Notes: generated by a model from the letters alone, not told the origin. 64,000 nucleotides of DNA from Pelagibacteraceae bacterium (GCA_009693705.1 SHWS01000003.1:1-64000), one strand, 5' to 3'; positions 45,194 through 54,876 are shown, numbered from the stretch's first letter. Translations and numbers: made by a program.

Positions 45194-46408
45194 TTACATT
45201 AAATCTGAAAGCTTTTGTCTTTTACTGAGAATTTTAATTTTAGAGTTTTTGATTAATATTTCAAAAGGCTTTGGCCTCATGTTGTAGTTTGAACTTAATG
45301 ACATTCCATAAGCTCCGACATCACATATAATTATTAAATCTTTTTCATCTAATTTTTGAAAGTTTTTTACTGTTAAAAATTTGTCAGTACTTTCGCAAAT
45401 CGGCCCTACAAATTCATAATCTTTATTTGATAATTTCGAATTTATTTTAACCGGAATTATTCTATGTATAGAATTATATAATGCAGGTCTAATCAAATCA
45501 TTCATCCCAGCATCGAGGATTACAAAATTTTTTTTATAACCTTCTTTAATGTAGATTATTTGTGTAATCAGAACTGCAATATTTCCAACAATATATCTTC
45601 CAGGTTCAAATATAATTTTTGATTTATAATTTTTTAAAAATTTTTCAATATTTGTTGAGTATTTTTTTAAATTAGGAGTTTTATTATTATTTTTATAATC
45701 AATTCCTATTCCACCTCCTAAATCAATATATTCAAACAAATGTTTTGTTTTTTTGATGACTTTGTCTAAAATATCTAGCATTTGACCATAAGGCTTGTCA
45801 TCGAGAATTTGACTGCCAATATGTACGCTTAAACATTTTAAATTAAGATTTTTTGATCTTTTTGCATATTTCACCAGTTCTAAAAATTTTTTTTCGTCAA
45901 CACCAAATTTATTTTCTTTTTTTCCAGTTGAAATTTGACTTAAAGTTTTTGCATCAATATTTGGATTTAATCTAATACCAATACTAACTTTTTTTTTTTT
46001 AATTTTCGCAATTCTTTCAATCTCTAAAATTTCACTTTTAGACTCTGTATTAATTAATAATATTTTTTTATTTATTGCAAAATCAAGTTCTTTTGTAGTT
46101 TTGCCAACTCCAGAAAAAACAATTTTATCAGGTTTTATTCCAGCCAAAAGAGCTTTCATTAGCTCTCCTGCCGATACAACATCTGCACCTAATCCAAACT
46201 TACTTATTTCATGTAGCAATTTTGTATTAGAATTTGATTTTACAGAAAAACAAATCAATGGATTGATTGATTTAAAATTATTTTTGAAGTTTTGAATATT
46301 TTGTTTTAGTTTATCGAAGGAATAGCAATAAATTGGAGTAGTAAATTTTTTTGCTAAGTTTTTAACTCTAAAATTTTCGATAAATAATTCTTTACTAATA
46401 TATTTCAT
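45194..46408 (-). CDS. lysA: Diaminopimelate decarboxylase
   Basis: PIYCYSFDKLKQNI, CFSVKSNSN, SVHIGSQI, LDLGGGIGI-type YIDLGGGIGIDY, FEPGRYIVGN. Confidence 0.97.
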   Translation of the reverse strand: MKYISKELFIENFRVKNLAKKFTTPIYCYSFDKLKQNIQNFKNNFKSINPLICFSVKSNSNTKLLHEISKFGLGADVVSAGELMKALLAGIKPDKIVFSGVGKTTKELDFAINKKILLINTESKSEILEIERIAKIKKKKVSIGIRLNPNIDAKTLSQISTGKKENKFGVDEKKFLELVKYAKRSKNLNLKCLSVHIGSQILDDKPYGQMLDILDKVIKKTKHLFEYIDLGGGIGIDYKNNNKTPNLKKYSTNIEKFLKNYKSKIIFEPGRYIVGNIAVLITQIIYIKEGYKKNFVILDAGMNDLIRPALYNSIHRIIPVKINSKLSNKDYEFVGPICESTDKFLTVKNFQKLDEKDLIIICDVGAYGMSLSSNYNMRPKPFEILIKNSKIKILSKRQKLSDLM

Positions 46409-46409
46409 A

Positions 46410-46541
46410 TTATACCAAATTTATTTTGGTATTTAATTTCTCAACTTTTTTTTCAGCATCATTGTAAATCGGGTCTCCTTTTTTACCACAAGAAATTAGA
46501 ATTATTGAAAGTAGAATAATTAGAAAAATTTTTTTAATCAT
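46410..46541 (-). CDS. Small LptM/YifL-like lipoprotein (43 aa)
   Basis: MIKKIFLIILLSIILISCGKKGDPIYNDAEKKVEKLNTKINLV; lipobox then CGKKGDP; ATGA overlap with argH stop, 1-nt gap to lysA. Confidence 0.8.
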   Translation of the reverse strand: MIKKIFLIILLSIILISCGKKGDPIYNDAEKKVEKLNTKINLV

Positions 46542-47929
46542 AACTTATTTTTATATTTTATTATCATTTTTTTGATATTATCAAAAGCTGTTCCTCCATA
46601 TGATTTTTTAGAATTTATAGAATTTTTCAAATTAAATATCTTTAAAACATCGTTTGATAATATGGGTTCAATTTTTTGAAGGTCTTCGATTGAGAGCTCA
46701 TCTAATCTTTTTTTTCTTTTTTCTGCAAAATTAACAATTTCAGCAGTTTTTTGATAAGCTCTTCTAAAAGACATAGAATGATTTTTAACTAAATAATCCG
46801 CCAAATCTGTGGCCGTTATATAGCCATGGTTTGCAAGCTCTAACATTTTTTTTTTATTAGGGCTAAAATTATTAAGAACTTCATGAAAAATTTTTAAGCA
46901 ATTTATTAAAGTGTCAAAAGACTTAAATATTATTTCTTTGTCGTCTTGTAAATCTTTAAAATAGGATAGTGGGAGTCCTTTAAGAATAGTTAACATAGAA
47001 AATAAATTACCATACATTAAACCAGACTTACCTCTTAGATATTCTAATAAATCAGGATTCTTTTTTTGTGGCATTATAGATGAACCAGTTACGATTTTAT
47101 CTGACAAGTTTATTATATTAAAACCATCTGAACTCCATATTATAAGTTCTTCAGATATTCTAGATATGTGCATCGAGCAAACTGCAGAACTGTATAAAAA
47201 ATCTAAAACAAAATCTCTATCAGATACTGTATCAATTGAATTGTTAGTAGGAGTTTTAAAACCTAATTTCTTGCTTGTATAGTTTCTGTCGATATTAAAT
47301 GAAGTTCCACTTAAAGCAGCTACGCCGAGCGGATTTTCATTTAAATTGTCTAAATTATTTGAAAATCTTTTTTTATCTCTATTAAACATTTCAACATAAG
47401 CCATTAAATAATGAGCAAATGAAATTGCCTGAGCATTTTTCAAATGTGTAAATCCAGGCATGATTGTTTCAATATTTTTTTCTGAAACTTTAAGTGTAGT
47501 TTTAATTATTTTGTCTAATTCTTTATTGATCTCATTTGTCGCCGATTTCATCCATATTTTAAAATCAGTAATTACTTGATCATTTCTTGATCTGGCAGTA
47601 TGAACATATCCTGCATCTTCACCTATAATTTGATAAAGTCTATTCTCGACATTCATATGAATATCCTCATATTTTTTGTCAAATTCAAATTTTTTTTTTA
47701 AAATTTCTTTTTTAATTTTATTAAGTCCATAAATAATTTTGTTCTTTATTTTAAATGAGATAATTTTTTGTTTAAAAAGCATTTCAACATGAGCAATAGA
47801 TCCCTGAATATCTTCCTTGTAAAGTCTCTTATCTACGTCAATAGAATTACCAATTTTTTTAAATAGTTGGGAAGTTTTTTTTTTAATCCGCGTATTCCAT
47901 ATTGTCTGGTTGTTTTCTTTTTTTATCAT
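46538..47929 (-). CDS. argH: Argininosuccinate lyase
   Basis: HTARSRNDQVITDFKIWM; GSSIMPQKKNPD. Confidence 0.97.
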   Translation of the reverse strand: MIKKENNQTIWNTRIKKKTSQLFKKIGNSIDVDKRLYKEDIQGSIAHVEMLFKQKIISFKIKNKIIYGLNKIKKEILKKKFEFDKKYEDIHMNVENRLYQIIGEDAGYVHTARSRNDQVITDFKIWMKSATNEINKELDKIIKTTLKVSEKNIETIMPGFTHLKNAQAISFAHYLMAYVEMFNRDKKRFSNNLDNLNENPLGVAALSGTSFNIDRNYTSKKLGFKTPTNNSIDTVSDRDFVLDFLYSSAVCSMHISRISEELIIWSSDGFNIINLSDKIVTGSSIMPQKKNPDLLEYLRGKSGLMYGNLFSMLTILKGLPLSYFKDLQDDKEIIFKSFDTLINCLKIFHEVLNNFSPNKKKMLELANHGYITATDLADYLVKNHSMSFRRAYQKTAEIVNFAEKRKKRLDELSIEDLQKIEPILSNDVLKIFNLKNSINSKKSYGGTAFDNIKKMIIKYKNKL

Positions 47930-47953
47930 GCTATTTACTTATATCTATTTAAT

Positions 47954-48463
47954 ATGAGATTTTTAATATTATTAACTTTATTGATAAGCAACCTTTCAGC
48001 AAATGAAATAATTCACTTAAAAAATATTGTCATACATAAAGAACCAAAAACCTACAATAATATAATCTTTTTAGATAAAACAGATCAAAAAACTACTTTA
48101 AATGATTTTAATAAAAATCTAATCATATTAAATTTTTGGGCAACTTGGTGTGAGCCATGTAAAGAGGAATTACCATCATTAGATCGATTACAAATTAATC
48201 CAAAACTTAATAATTTAAAAGTTTTACCAATCAACATTGCTCAAGAAAAGCAAGAAGTGGTAGATAATTTCTTTAAAAATTTAAATGTTAAAAATTTAAC
48301 TTCTTACTTTGATCCAAACACCTCTTTAGCAAAAGAATTTTCTTTAAGAGGAGTTCCAACTTCTGTTTTGTTTAATAAAGAAGGAAAAGAATTTGCAAGA
48401 ATAATTGGTTCAATTAATTTTGATGATGAAAAGTTTATAAACTGGTTAAGTAATTATAATTAG
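47954..48463 (+). CDS. TlpA/ResA-like thioredoxin-fold protein
   Basis: NFWATWCEPCKEELPSL; FSLRGVPTSVLFNKEG; ATG at 47954 followed by signal peptide. Confidence 0.92.
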   Translation: MRFLILLTLLISNLSANEIIHLKNIVIHKEPKTYNNIIFLDKTDQKTTLNDFNKNLIILNFWATWCEPCKEELPSLDRLQINPKLNNLKVLPINIAQEKQEVVDNFFKNLNVKNLTSYFDPNTSLAKEFSLRGVPTSVLFNKEGKEFARIIGSINFDDEKFINWLSNYN

Positions 48464-48663
48464 TTTTTAAAAAAATATGCAAATCCAACTAAAGCAATTA
48501 TTGCAATAAATTGTAATAATACTCTCAACTGCATTAATTTATTAGAATATCTTTTGCTTACTTCTCCACCTTTAAATAAAGTCCCAATACCCAATATTAA
48601 TATTATACCGACCACCATTAAAAGAATTATTGATATAATTTTGACTATTGTTCCTGAAATCAT
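48460..48663 (-). CDS. Twin-transmembrane HIG1-domain-like protein
   Basis: Two TM segments around GGEVSKRYSNKLMQLRVLLQF; internal ATG at 48663. Confidence 0.75.
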   Translation of the reverse strand: MISGTIVKIISIILLMVVGIILILGIGTLFKGGEVSKRYSNKLMQLRVLLQFIAIIALVGFAYFFKN

Positions 48664-48712
48664 ATTTATATTGTAAGATATTTTAGAAAATAAAAAACAT
48701 AATTTATCTAAT

Positions 48713-49363
48713 ATGACATTTTGTCTAAAGCATATAGCTATTAAACCTAAAGATGGAATTTCCATTAAAAGTGCTATTATTTTACTTCATGGATATGGAG
48801 GAGATGGTAATGACATAAGTATCCTTTCAGCATATTGGAAAAGATATTTGCCCAATACAGTATTTATTTGTCCTAATGGACATGAAACAAATTTGATTAA
48901 TCCAAATGGATATCAATGGTTTGATTTAACTCAAGATGATCCAGAATATATATTAGAACAATCAAAAAAAGCTGAGCAAAAACTTAATCAATTTATAGCG
49001 GAAATTAAAAAAGAATATAATTTAGAAAATAATAAAATTTGTTTATCAGGTTTTAGTCAAGGTTGCATGATGTCAATAAATTTAGGTTTAACTTCAGAAA
49101 AAGAATATGCTTGTGTTGTTGGATTTTCAGGTAAAATTATCAACAAGGAGGATCTTCAAAAAAGAATAAAATGTTCAACAAATATTCTTTTGATACATGG
49201 AGACAGGGATCAAACTGTACCACCATCGTTTTTATTTGAGTCAAAAGATTTTTTAATTAGAAATGAGATTAATATAGAAACAAAGTTAATAAAAAACTGT
49301 GATCACCATATTCCTATAGAAGCATCAAGTACAGCTTTAAATTATATTATAAAAAAAATTTAA
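48713..49363 (+). CDS. Phospholipase/carboxylesterase family alpha/beta hydrolase
   Basis: AIILLHGYGGDGNDI; LSGFSQGCMMSI; LLIHGDRDQTVP. Confidence 0.92.
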   Translation: MTFCLKHIAIKPKDGISIKSAIILLHGYGGDGNDISILSAYWKRYLPNTVFICPNGHETNLINPNGYQWFDLTQDDPEYILEQSKKAEQKLNQFIAEIKKEYNLENNKICLSGFSQGCMMSINLGLTSEKEYACVVGFSGKIINKEDLQKRIKCSTNILLIHGDRDQTVPPSFLFESKDFLIRNEINIETKLIKNCDHHIPIEASSTALNYIIKKI

Positions 49364-49411
49364 TATTTACATGTTGTTGATATAACTATTTTATTAAGAT
49401 AAAAGGGTTTA

Positions 49412-49981
49412 ATGATTAACTTTTTTGAACAAAATGTTTCATTAGAAAAATGTCCTGCATTAGTTTTGAATGCAGATTATAGACCATTAAGTTATTATCC
49501 TTTATCACTTTGGTCATGGCAAGATACTGTAAAATCTGTGTTTTTAGATAGAGTCACTATAGTTTGCAATTATGATAGAGAAATTAGAAGTCCATCTTTT
49601 AAAATGCAGTTACCAAGTGTTATCGCTTTAAAAGATTATATAATACCTCAATCAAAGCCTAGTTTTACAAGATTTAACGTTTTTTTAAGAGATAAGTTTT
49701 CTTGTCAATATTGTGGAAGTTCCAAAGAATTAACTTTTGATCATTTGCTACCAAGATCTAAAGGTGGAGAAACTAATTGGGAAAATGTTGTAACCGCCTG
49801 TTCAGCTTGTAATGTTAAAAAAGGTGGAAAATTATTAAAATTTTCTGAAATGAGACTTAATAAACATCCCTATAGACCATCGATAGAAGACCTTCACAAA
49901 AATGGCAAACATTTCCCCCCAAACTTTTTACACAAAAGTTGGATGGATTATTTATATTGGGATGTTGAGCTGGAGTCATAA
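49412..49981 (+). CDS. HNH endonuclease
   Basis: CQYCGSSKELTFDHLLPRSKGGETNWENVVTACSACNVKKGGK. Confidence 0.92.
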   Translation: MINFFEQNVSLEKCPALVLNADYRPLSYYPLSLWSWQDTVKSVFLDRVTIVCNYDREIRSPSFKMQLPSVIALKDYIIPQSKPSFTRFNVFLRDKFSCQYCGSSKELTFDHLLPRSKGGETNWENVVTACSACNVKKGGKLLKFSEMRLNKHPYRPSIEDLHKNGKHFPPNFLHKSWMDYLYWDVELES

Positions 49982-49984
49982 ACT

Positions 49985-50524
49985 TTAAATTTTTTCAGAT
50001 ATATTTATTGCAATTTTTGATCCAGTTTTAATAATTTTATCAATTATAAAATAAAATCCTTTTTTTGTAGCTCCGTTTTCATAAGCAATATTTTTATGAT
50101 TAATTTCATCCTCTCTAAATTTAATAATTCTATTTTTTAGTTTGATCTCACCAGAATCAAGTTGTTTTATTTGATTGAGATAATGCTCGTCTATTATTTC
50201 TTCAACAGAAGCTGTACAGAGCATAGCAGCTTTTTTTCCTAGTAAAACCGAACTAAAACCAAGACCAACTCCTAACAAATCCCATAGGGGTAAAAATTTA
50301 GTTGGTTTAATATTTCTTCTTTTAATCTCTTTTTCGAAAAAATCACAATGTACTTTTTCATGTACTTTCATATCTTCGATAGTTTTTTTTAGACTTTCAT
50401 CTTTTATTATTGTATTGAGCGCTAAAAGCTGACCTTCATAAATTTTTACAGCCCCTCTTTCACCTGCGTGATCTACTCTAATAAATTCTTCAACTTTATT
50501 TTTGTTTATTTTTTTCATAACCAA
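49985..50524 (-). CDS. Coq7-type demethoxyubiquinone hydroxylase
   Basis: VDHAGERGAVKIYEGQL; MKVHEKVHCDFF; EDEINHKNIA diiron motifs. Confidence 0.93.
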   Translation of the reverse strand: MVMKKINKNKVEEFIRVDHAGERGAVKIYEGQLLALNTIIKDESLKKTIEDMKVHEKVHCDFFEKEIKRRNIKPTKFLPLWDLLGVGLGFSSVLLGKKAAMLCTASVEEIIDEHYLNQIKQLDSGEIKLKNRIIKFREDEINHKNIAYENGATKKGFYFIIDKIIKTGSKIAINISEKI

Positions 50525-50987
50525 AGTATATTTTTGTTAATATAATTGTGATAATTATTGATAATACAATATTTAAAGTAGTAAGTGATAATCCAAAAAT
50601 TGCAAATGTAACATCTTTGCAGTTTACCGTTTTTTTTTGAAAATCTTTTAAAATCTCTTCTTTTGAAAGAATTTCAGAGGCATTTTTTAGGTCACAAAGC
50701 ATTGATTCTTTTACTAAACCTTGTTCAATTCCAAAATGATAGATAGAAATTACAGTAGAAAATATAAATATAAATATTAATATAATTAAAAAAAATTTTT
50801 CTAGATAATAAATTTTAAAGTTTAATAATAATATTATTATACATAGAGCAAAAGGTATTCGCTCAATTTTGCATAAATTACATGGTTGATAGCCTAATAT
50901 ATATTCAATAAAAAATGCTGAAAAAAGCGCAACTGAGCTAATTAGAAAAATGAATATAAGATAAAAATTTTTATTAAAATAAAACAT
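50496..50987 (-). CDS. DsbB-family disulfide bond formation protein
   Basis: ILGYQPCNLCKIERIPFAL; four TM segments. Confidence 0.85.
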   Translation of the reverse strand: MFYFNKNFYLIFIFLISSVALFSAFFIEYILGYQPCNLCKIERIPFALCIIILLLNFKIYYLEKFFLIILIFIFIFSTVISIYHFGIEQGLVKESMLCDLKNASEILSKEEILKDFQKKTVNCKDVTFAIFGLSLTTLNIVLSIIITIILTKIYFGYEKNKQK

Positions 50988-51585
50988 TATTTTTAGAAAT
51001 AAAAATTATAATTATAAAAATTATAACTATTAAGATACCCAAAATTGTAAGCCATTTAGAACCATGATTTTTCATAAATTTAGTAAAAAGATCTCCAAAT
51101 TTATATGATAAATATGCGACAATAAAAAAACGTAGACCTCTAGAAATCAAACTTACAAAAATAAACACAGGTAAACTAAAATTAATAATACCACTTGCTA
51201 TAGTAAAAACTTTATATGGCAAAGGGGTAAATCCAGCTAAAAATATAATACCAAACCAAGCATAAAATCCATTTCCCTCTTTTAGCCTTAATTTCAAATT
51301 TGAAATTTTTTCGTCATAACCATAGAATTCAATCACATTCATAGCGAGATCAATAAAAATCGCTCCTAATATATAGCCAAATATTCCTCCTAAAACTGAA
51401 AAAATTGTAGCAATTAAGAAAATTTTTAGATATTTTTTTTTGTTTGCAATGACCATTGGAATAATCATTACATCTGGGGGTATTGGAAAAAATGAACTTT
51501 CTATGAACGCAACAAAAGCTAAATAAAATTTAGAACTTTTATGCTCAGCCAATCTTAAACATTTAATATAAAGAGTGTTAAACAT
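50974..51585 (-). CDS. YqaA/DedA-family (VTT domain) membrane protein
   Basis: FVAFIESSFFPIPPDVMIIPMV; GFTPLPYKVFTIASG. Confidence 0.88.
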   Translation of the reverse strand: MFNTLYIKCLRLAEHKSSKFYLAFVAFIESSFFPIPPDVMIIPMVIANKKKYLKIFLIATIFSVLGGIFGYILGAIFIDLAMNVIEFYGYDEKISNLKLRLKEGNGFYAWFGIIFLAGFTPLPYKVFTIASGIINFSLPVFIFVSLISRGLRFFIVAYLSYKFGDLFTKFMKNHGSKWLTILGILIVIIFIIIIFISKNNVLF

Positions 51586-51648
51586 TTTTTAGTTTTAATA
51601 TAAATTTACTTCTTATACTATTGAAATTGTAATTATTATAGCTTTAAG

Positions 51649-51733
51649 GGGCGAATGGCGGAATTGGTAGACGCGCACGACTCAAAATCGTGTTTCGTAA
51701 GAAGTGAGAGTTCGATTCTCTCTTTGCCCACCA
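51649..51733 (+). tRNA. tRNA-Leu(CAA), CCA encoded
   Basis: GGGCGAA/TTTGCCC acceptor stem, anticodon loop CTCAAAA, long variable arm, GTTCGATTC T-loop, ACCA end. Confidence 0.95.
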
Positions 51734-51739
51734 AAAATT

Positions 51740-53440
51740 ATGAAAACTGAAAACTATAACAATCTTTTAGAATTATTTTATCATCAATATAAAAATCAAA
51801 ATTTAAATGAAATTTTTTTACAATCATTAAAAAATTCTAAAAAATATTTTACATGGCACGATACTTATCAAAATATTATAAAATTAGCTCAAGAGTTATC
51901 ATTAATAATAAAAAAGCAAGATAGATGTTTATTGATCTCAGAAAATAGACCTGAATGGTTAATCTCAGATTTAGCTATAATGTTTGCAAATGGTATAACA
52001 GTACCCGCATATACTACTTATGTAGAAAGAGATTATGAATATTTAATTAACGATTGTGAACCATCAGTAATTATTGTCTCTGATCTAATTCAATATAACA
52101 AAATTAAAAAAATAGTAAAAAAAAAGTCGTTTATAAAAGCTGTTATTACTTTTGAGGATATAAAAGATCTTGATATCAAACTAATTAATATTCAAAAAAT
52201 CTTTGATGAAAAAAAATTTATAGAAAAAAGTTTTAAAAATTTAGACATTAAAAGAACAGATATAGCTTGTATAATTTATACATCAGGCACACAGGGAAAT
52301 CCAAAAGGAGTTATGTTAAGTCATGGAGGAATATTAAACAATTGTGAAGGCTCTATTTTATTACTTAAGGAAATAATTTTAAATAAAGCAAAATTTTTAA
52401 CCTGGTTACCTTTATCACATTCTTATGAACATACTATTCAATTTATTCAAATAGCTGTTGGAGCTAAAGTTTTTTATGCAGAAAGTATTAATAAATTGAT
52501 TAAAAACATGAACGACTGCAACCCTGATATTATGACTGCAGTACCTAGATTTTATCAAAATTTATATCAGAAAATCAATTCAAATTTTGATAAAATTAAA
52601 GGTCTAAAGAAAATTTTAATTAACAGAACAATAATTTTAGGAAAAAAAAAATTGTTTAAAGAAAAAATTTCTTTTTTTGAGGTTATACAAAATTTTATTT
52701 GTGAATACTTAGTTAGGAAGAAAATTAAAAATCAATTTGGAGGATCATTAAAAGCCTTTATATCTGGTGGCGGTGCATTAGATAAAGAGATTGCTATATT
52801 TTTAAATGCTATAGGCTTACCGACACTTCAGGGTTACGGCCTTACCGAAGCTTCACCTGTTGTAAGTTGTAATCCCATACACGATATAAGAATTGATACA
52901 GTGGGACCTCCATTCAAAGGCAGCCATGTCAAAATTACAGATGATGGTGAAATAATTGTTAAAGGTGAAAATGTTATGCTTGGTTATTGGAATAAAAAGG
53001 AAGAAACGAATCAAGTATTAAAAGAAGGGTGGTTATATACAGGTGACATTGGTCATTTCGAAAATAATTATCTTAAAATTACTGACCGAAAAAAGGATAT
53101 TATAATAACTCCAGGAGGAGAGAATATTTCTCCTGTAAAAATAGAAAATGACCTAATGAAAATTGATTTTGTAGAACAAGCTCTTGTTTATGGTGATAGT
53201 AAACCCTATCTAGTTTGTTTATTGGTTATGTCAAAAGAATATAAAAATATTTCTAATGAATTAATTTTAAAAGAAATAGAAAAAATAAATAATAATTTAT
53301 CAAAAATTGAAAAAATAAAAAAATTTATAGTAATTGAAGATCAATTTACAATTGAAAATGGGATGATTACGCCAACACTAAAATTAAAAAAATATAAAAT
53401 AATTCAAAAATATAAAAATCAACTTGATAGTCTTTATTAA
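51740..53440 (+). CDS. AMP-dependent long-chain acyl-CoA synthetase
   Basis: IIYTSGTQGNPKGVMLSHGG; GYGLTEASPVVS; YTGDIG; ATG at 51740 (the upstream ORF start lies inside the tRNA). Confidence 0.95.
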   Translation: MKTENYNNLLELFYHQYKNQNLNEIFLQSLKNSKKYFTWHDTYQNIIKLAQELSLIIKKQDRCLLISENRPEWLISDLAIMFANGITVPAYTTYVERDYEYLINDCEPSVIIVSDLIQYNKIKKIVKKKSFIKAVITFEDIKDLDIKLINIQKIFDEKKFIEKSFKNLDIKRTDIACIIYTSGTQGNPKGVMLSHGGILNNCEGSILLLKEIILNKAKFLTWLPLSHSYEHTIQFIQIAVGAKVFYAESINKLIKNMNDCNPDIMTAVPRFYQNLYQKINSNFDKIKGLKKILINRTIILGKKKLFKEKISFFEVIQNFICEYLVRKKIKNQFGGSLKAFISGGGALDKEIAIFLNAIGLPTLQGYGLTEASPVVSCNPIHDIRIDTVGPPFKGSHVKITDDGEIIVKGENVMLGYWNKKEETNQVLKEGWLYTGDIGHFENNYLKITDRKKDIIITPGGENISPVKIENDLMKIDFVEQALVYGDSKPYLVCLLVMSKEYKNISNELILKEIEKINNNLSKIEKIKKFIVIEDQFTIENGMITPTLKLKKYKIIQKYKNQLDSLY

Positions 53441-53548
53441 TCTTTTATAAATTTTCTTTATAATTCGCATAAACATTAACTATTTTGTTAATTCAAATTA
53501 AGATGCTGAAAAAAAACTTTTTTAAAATTTAAGTTTCTAATTTAAGAT

Positions 53549-53577
53549 TTGACATCCTTGGTATAAAAAAATAAAAA
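53549..53577 (+). promoter_or_regulatory. Putative promoter for the small basic peptide gene
   Basis: Perfect -35 TTGACA; A/T-rich -10 about 17 nt downstream (TAAAAA). Confidence 0.5.
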
Positions 53578-53578
53578 T

Positions 53579-53613
53579 AAGTTAATAACGAATCAGTCTG
53601 ATTCGTTTAACTT
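53579..53613. other. 5'-UTR inverted repeat (about 15 bp stem, 2-nt bulge)
   Basis: AAGTTA-at-AACGAATCA-gtc-TGATTCGTT-TAACTT. Confidence 0.7.
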
Positions 53614-53628
53614 AAAAGGGAGCTAAAG

Positions 53629-53691
53629 ATGGCCGCAAAAAGAAAAGCTGCAAAGAAGAGTAAGAAAAAAGCTAAAAAAAGAAGTAGATAG
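53629..53691 (+). CDS. Very short Lys/Arg-rich peptide (20 aa), histone-tail-like
   Basis: MAAKRKAAKKSKKKAKKRSR*; AAAGGGAG Shine-Dalgarno 5' of the ATG; flanked by promoter/hairpin and terminator. Confidence 0.7.
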   Translation: MAAKRKAAKKSKKKAKKRSR

Positions 53692-53711
53692 TAACTTCCT
53701 ATTCTTTAATT

Positions 53712-53752
53712 AAAAACGCTTCTCATCACATTTTGTGTGAGAGGCGTTTTTT
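53712..53752. terminator. Strong bidirectional intrinsic terminator
   Basis: AAAAACGCtTCTCAtCACA-TTTT-TGTGTGAGAgGCGTTTTTT, between the small peptide gene and convergent carD. Confidence 0.9.
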
Positions 53753-54593
53753 ATTCCTCTAAAGGCTCTTCTTCAGTTTCGGCAATTGGCTCTTCTTCTG
53801 GGGCCTCACTAATAGTTGTTTTTGGTATATTATCTATAGACTTTGCTTGGTTTTCTAAATTTCTTTTTAATATTTTGTCTAATTTTTTTCGGGTATCTTC
53901 TAATGATAAATTCAAAACAATTTGAAATTCTGCTAATATTCTTTCATAGGCTTTTTCAAACAGCTGTCTTTCACTATAAGATTGATCAACCATAAGATCG
54001 TCACCTTTGTTAAGGTCTCTAACCACTTCAGCAAGGTCATATATTTTTCCTGATGAAATCTTAGCTTCATATTCCTGTGCACGTCTACTCCACATCGACC
54101 TCTTTATTTTTGGTTTACTCTTTAAAATTAAAATACATTTGTTGACTTGATTGATTGTTGCTAATGGTCTTAGATGCGATTGTTTATTAACTGGTACCAT
54201 TCCGTTAGCTTTATCTTTTTCGAACCTAATCGTATAAGTTTCAACATCTATACCGCCTATAGTTATTTTTTTGAACTCTGTTATTTGACCCACTCCATGT
54301 TTTGGATAAACAACATAATCTTTAATTTTATATTCTTTTTTTTCAGTATCCTGTTTTTTTACCTTTTTAATTTCAGGTTTAACTTCATTACTTTTAGGAA
54401 TTCTTAAATTATCTATTTTATTATTATCAAAAGTTTTTACTGGTGCAGAAGTTTTTTCAGTTTTTAATTTTTTAGTTTGTTTAGTTTTTTTTGTTTTAAT
54501 TACTTTTGTTGAAGTAATTTTTTTTTTTGCTTTTTTTTCAGGTTTACTTTTAAAGATTTTCTTTAAAATATTTTTCGTACTTATTTTGTTCAT
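53751..54593 (-). CDS. CarD-family transcriptional regulator with Lys-rich N-terminal extension
   Basis: [37 protein letters not shown]...[14 protein letters not shown]-terminal ~95 aa Lys-rich, C-terminus acidic. Confidence 0.92.
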   Translation of the reverse strand: MNKISTKNILKKIFKSKPEKKAKKKITSTKVIKTKKTKQTKKLKTEKTSAPVKTFDNNKIDNLRIPKSNEVKPEIKKVKKQDTEKKEYKIKDYVVYPKHGVGQITEFKKITIGGIDVETYTIRFEKDKANGMVPVNKQSHLRPLATINQVNKCILILKSKPKIKRSMWSRRAQEYEAKISSGKIYDLAEVVRDLNKGDDLMVDQSYSERQLFEKAYERILAEFQIVLNLSLEDTRKKLDKILKRNLENQAKSIDNIPKTTISEAPEEEPIAETEEEPLEE

Positions 54594-54876
54594 TTTTAAA
54601 TTTTTCGTGATCCGAAGGAGGATCTTTTTTTTTATTTATATTTGGCCAGATTTCTGAATATTTTTTATTAATTTCTAACCACTGTTCATTTCCAGGCATA
54701 GTATCCGATTTTATTGCGTCCACTGGACATTCTGGTTCACAAACGCCACAATCTATACACTCATCGGGTTTAATTACAAGCATATTTTTTCCCTCATAAA
54801 AGCAATCTACTGGGCAAACTTCTACGCAATCCATTAGTTTACATTTAATACAACTTTCATTTACAATATAAGTCAT
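54550..54876 (-). CDS. fdxA: FdxA-type ferredoxin
   Basis: [26 protein letters not shown]...[16 protein letters not shown]. Confidence 0.96.
   Translation of the reverse strand: MTYIVNESCIKCKLMDCVEVCPVDCFYEGKNMLVIKPDECIDCGVCEPECPVDAIKSDTMPGNEQWLEINKKYSEIWPNINKKKDPPSDHEKFKNEQNKYEKYFKENL

Noticed and set aside
51704-51739. Upstream-extended start of the acyl-CoA synthetase ORF
   Set aside because: The extension is the tRNA-Leu 3' half; ATG at 51740 is the plausible start
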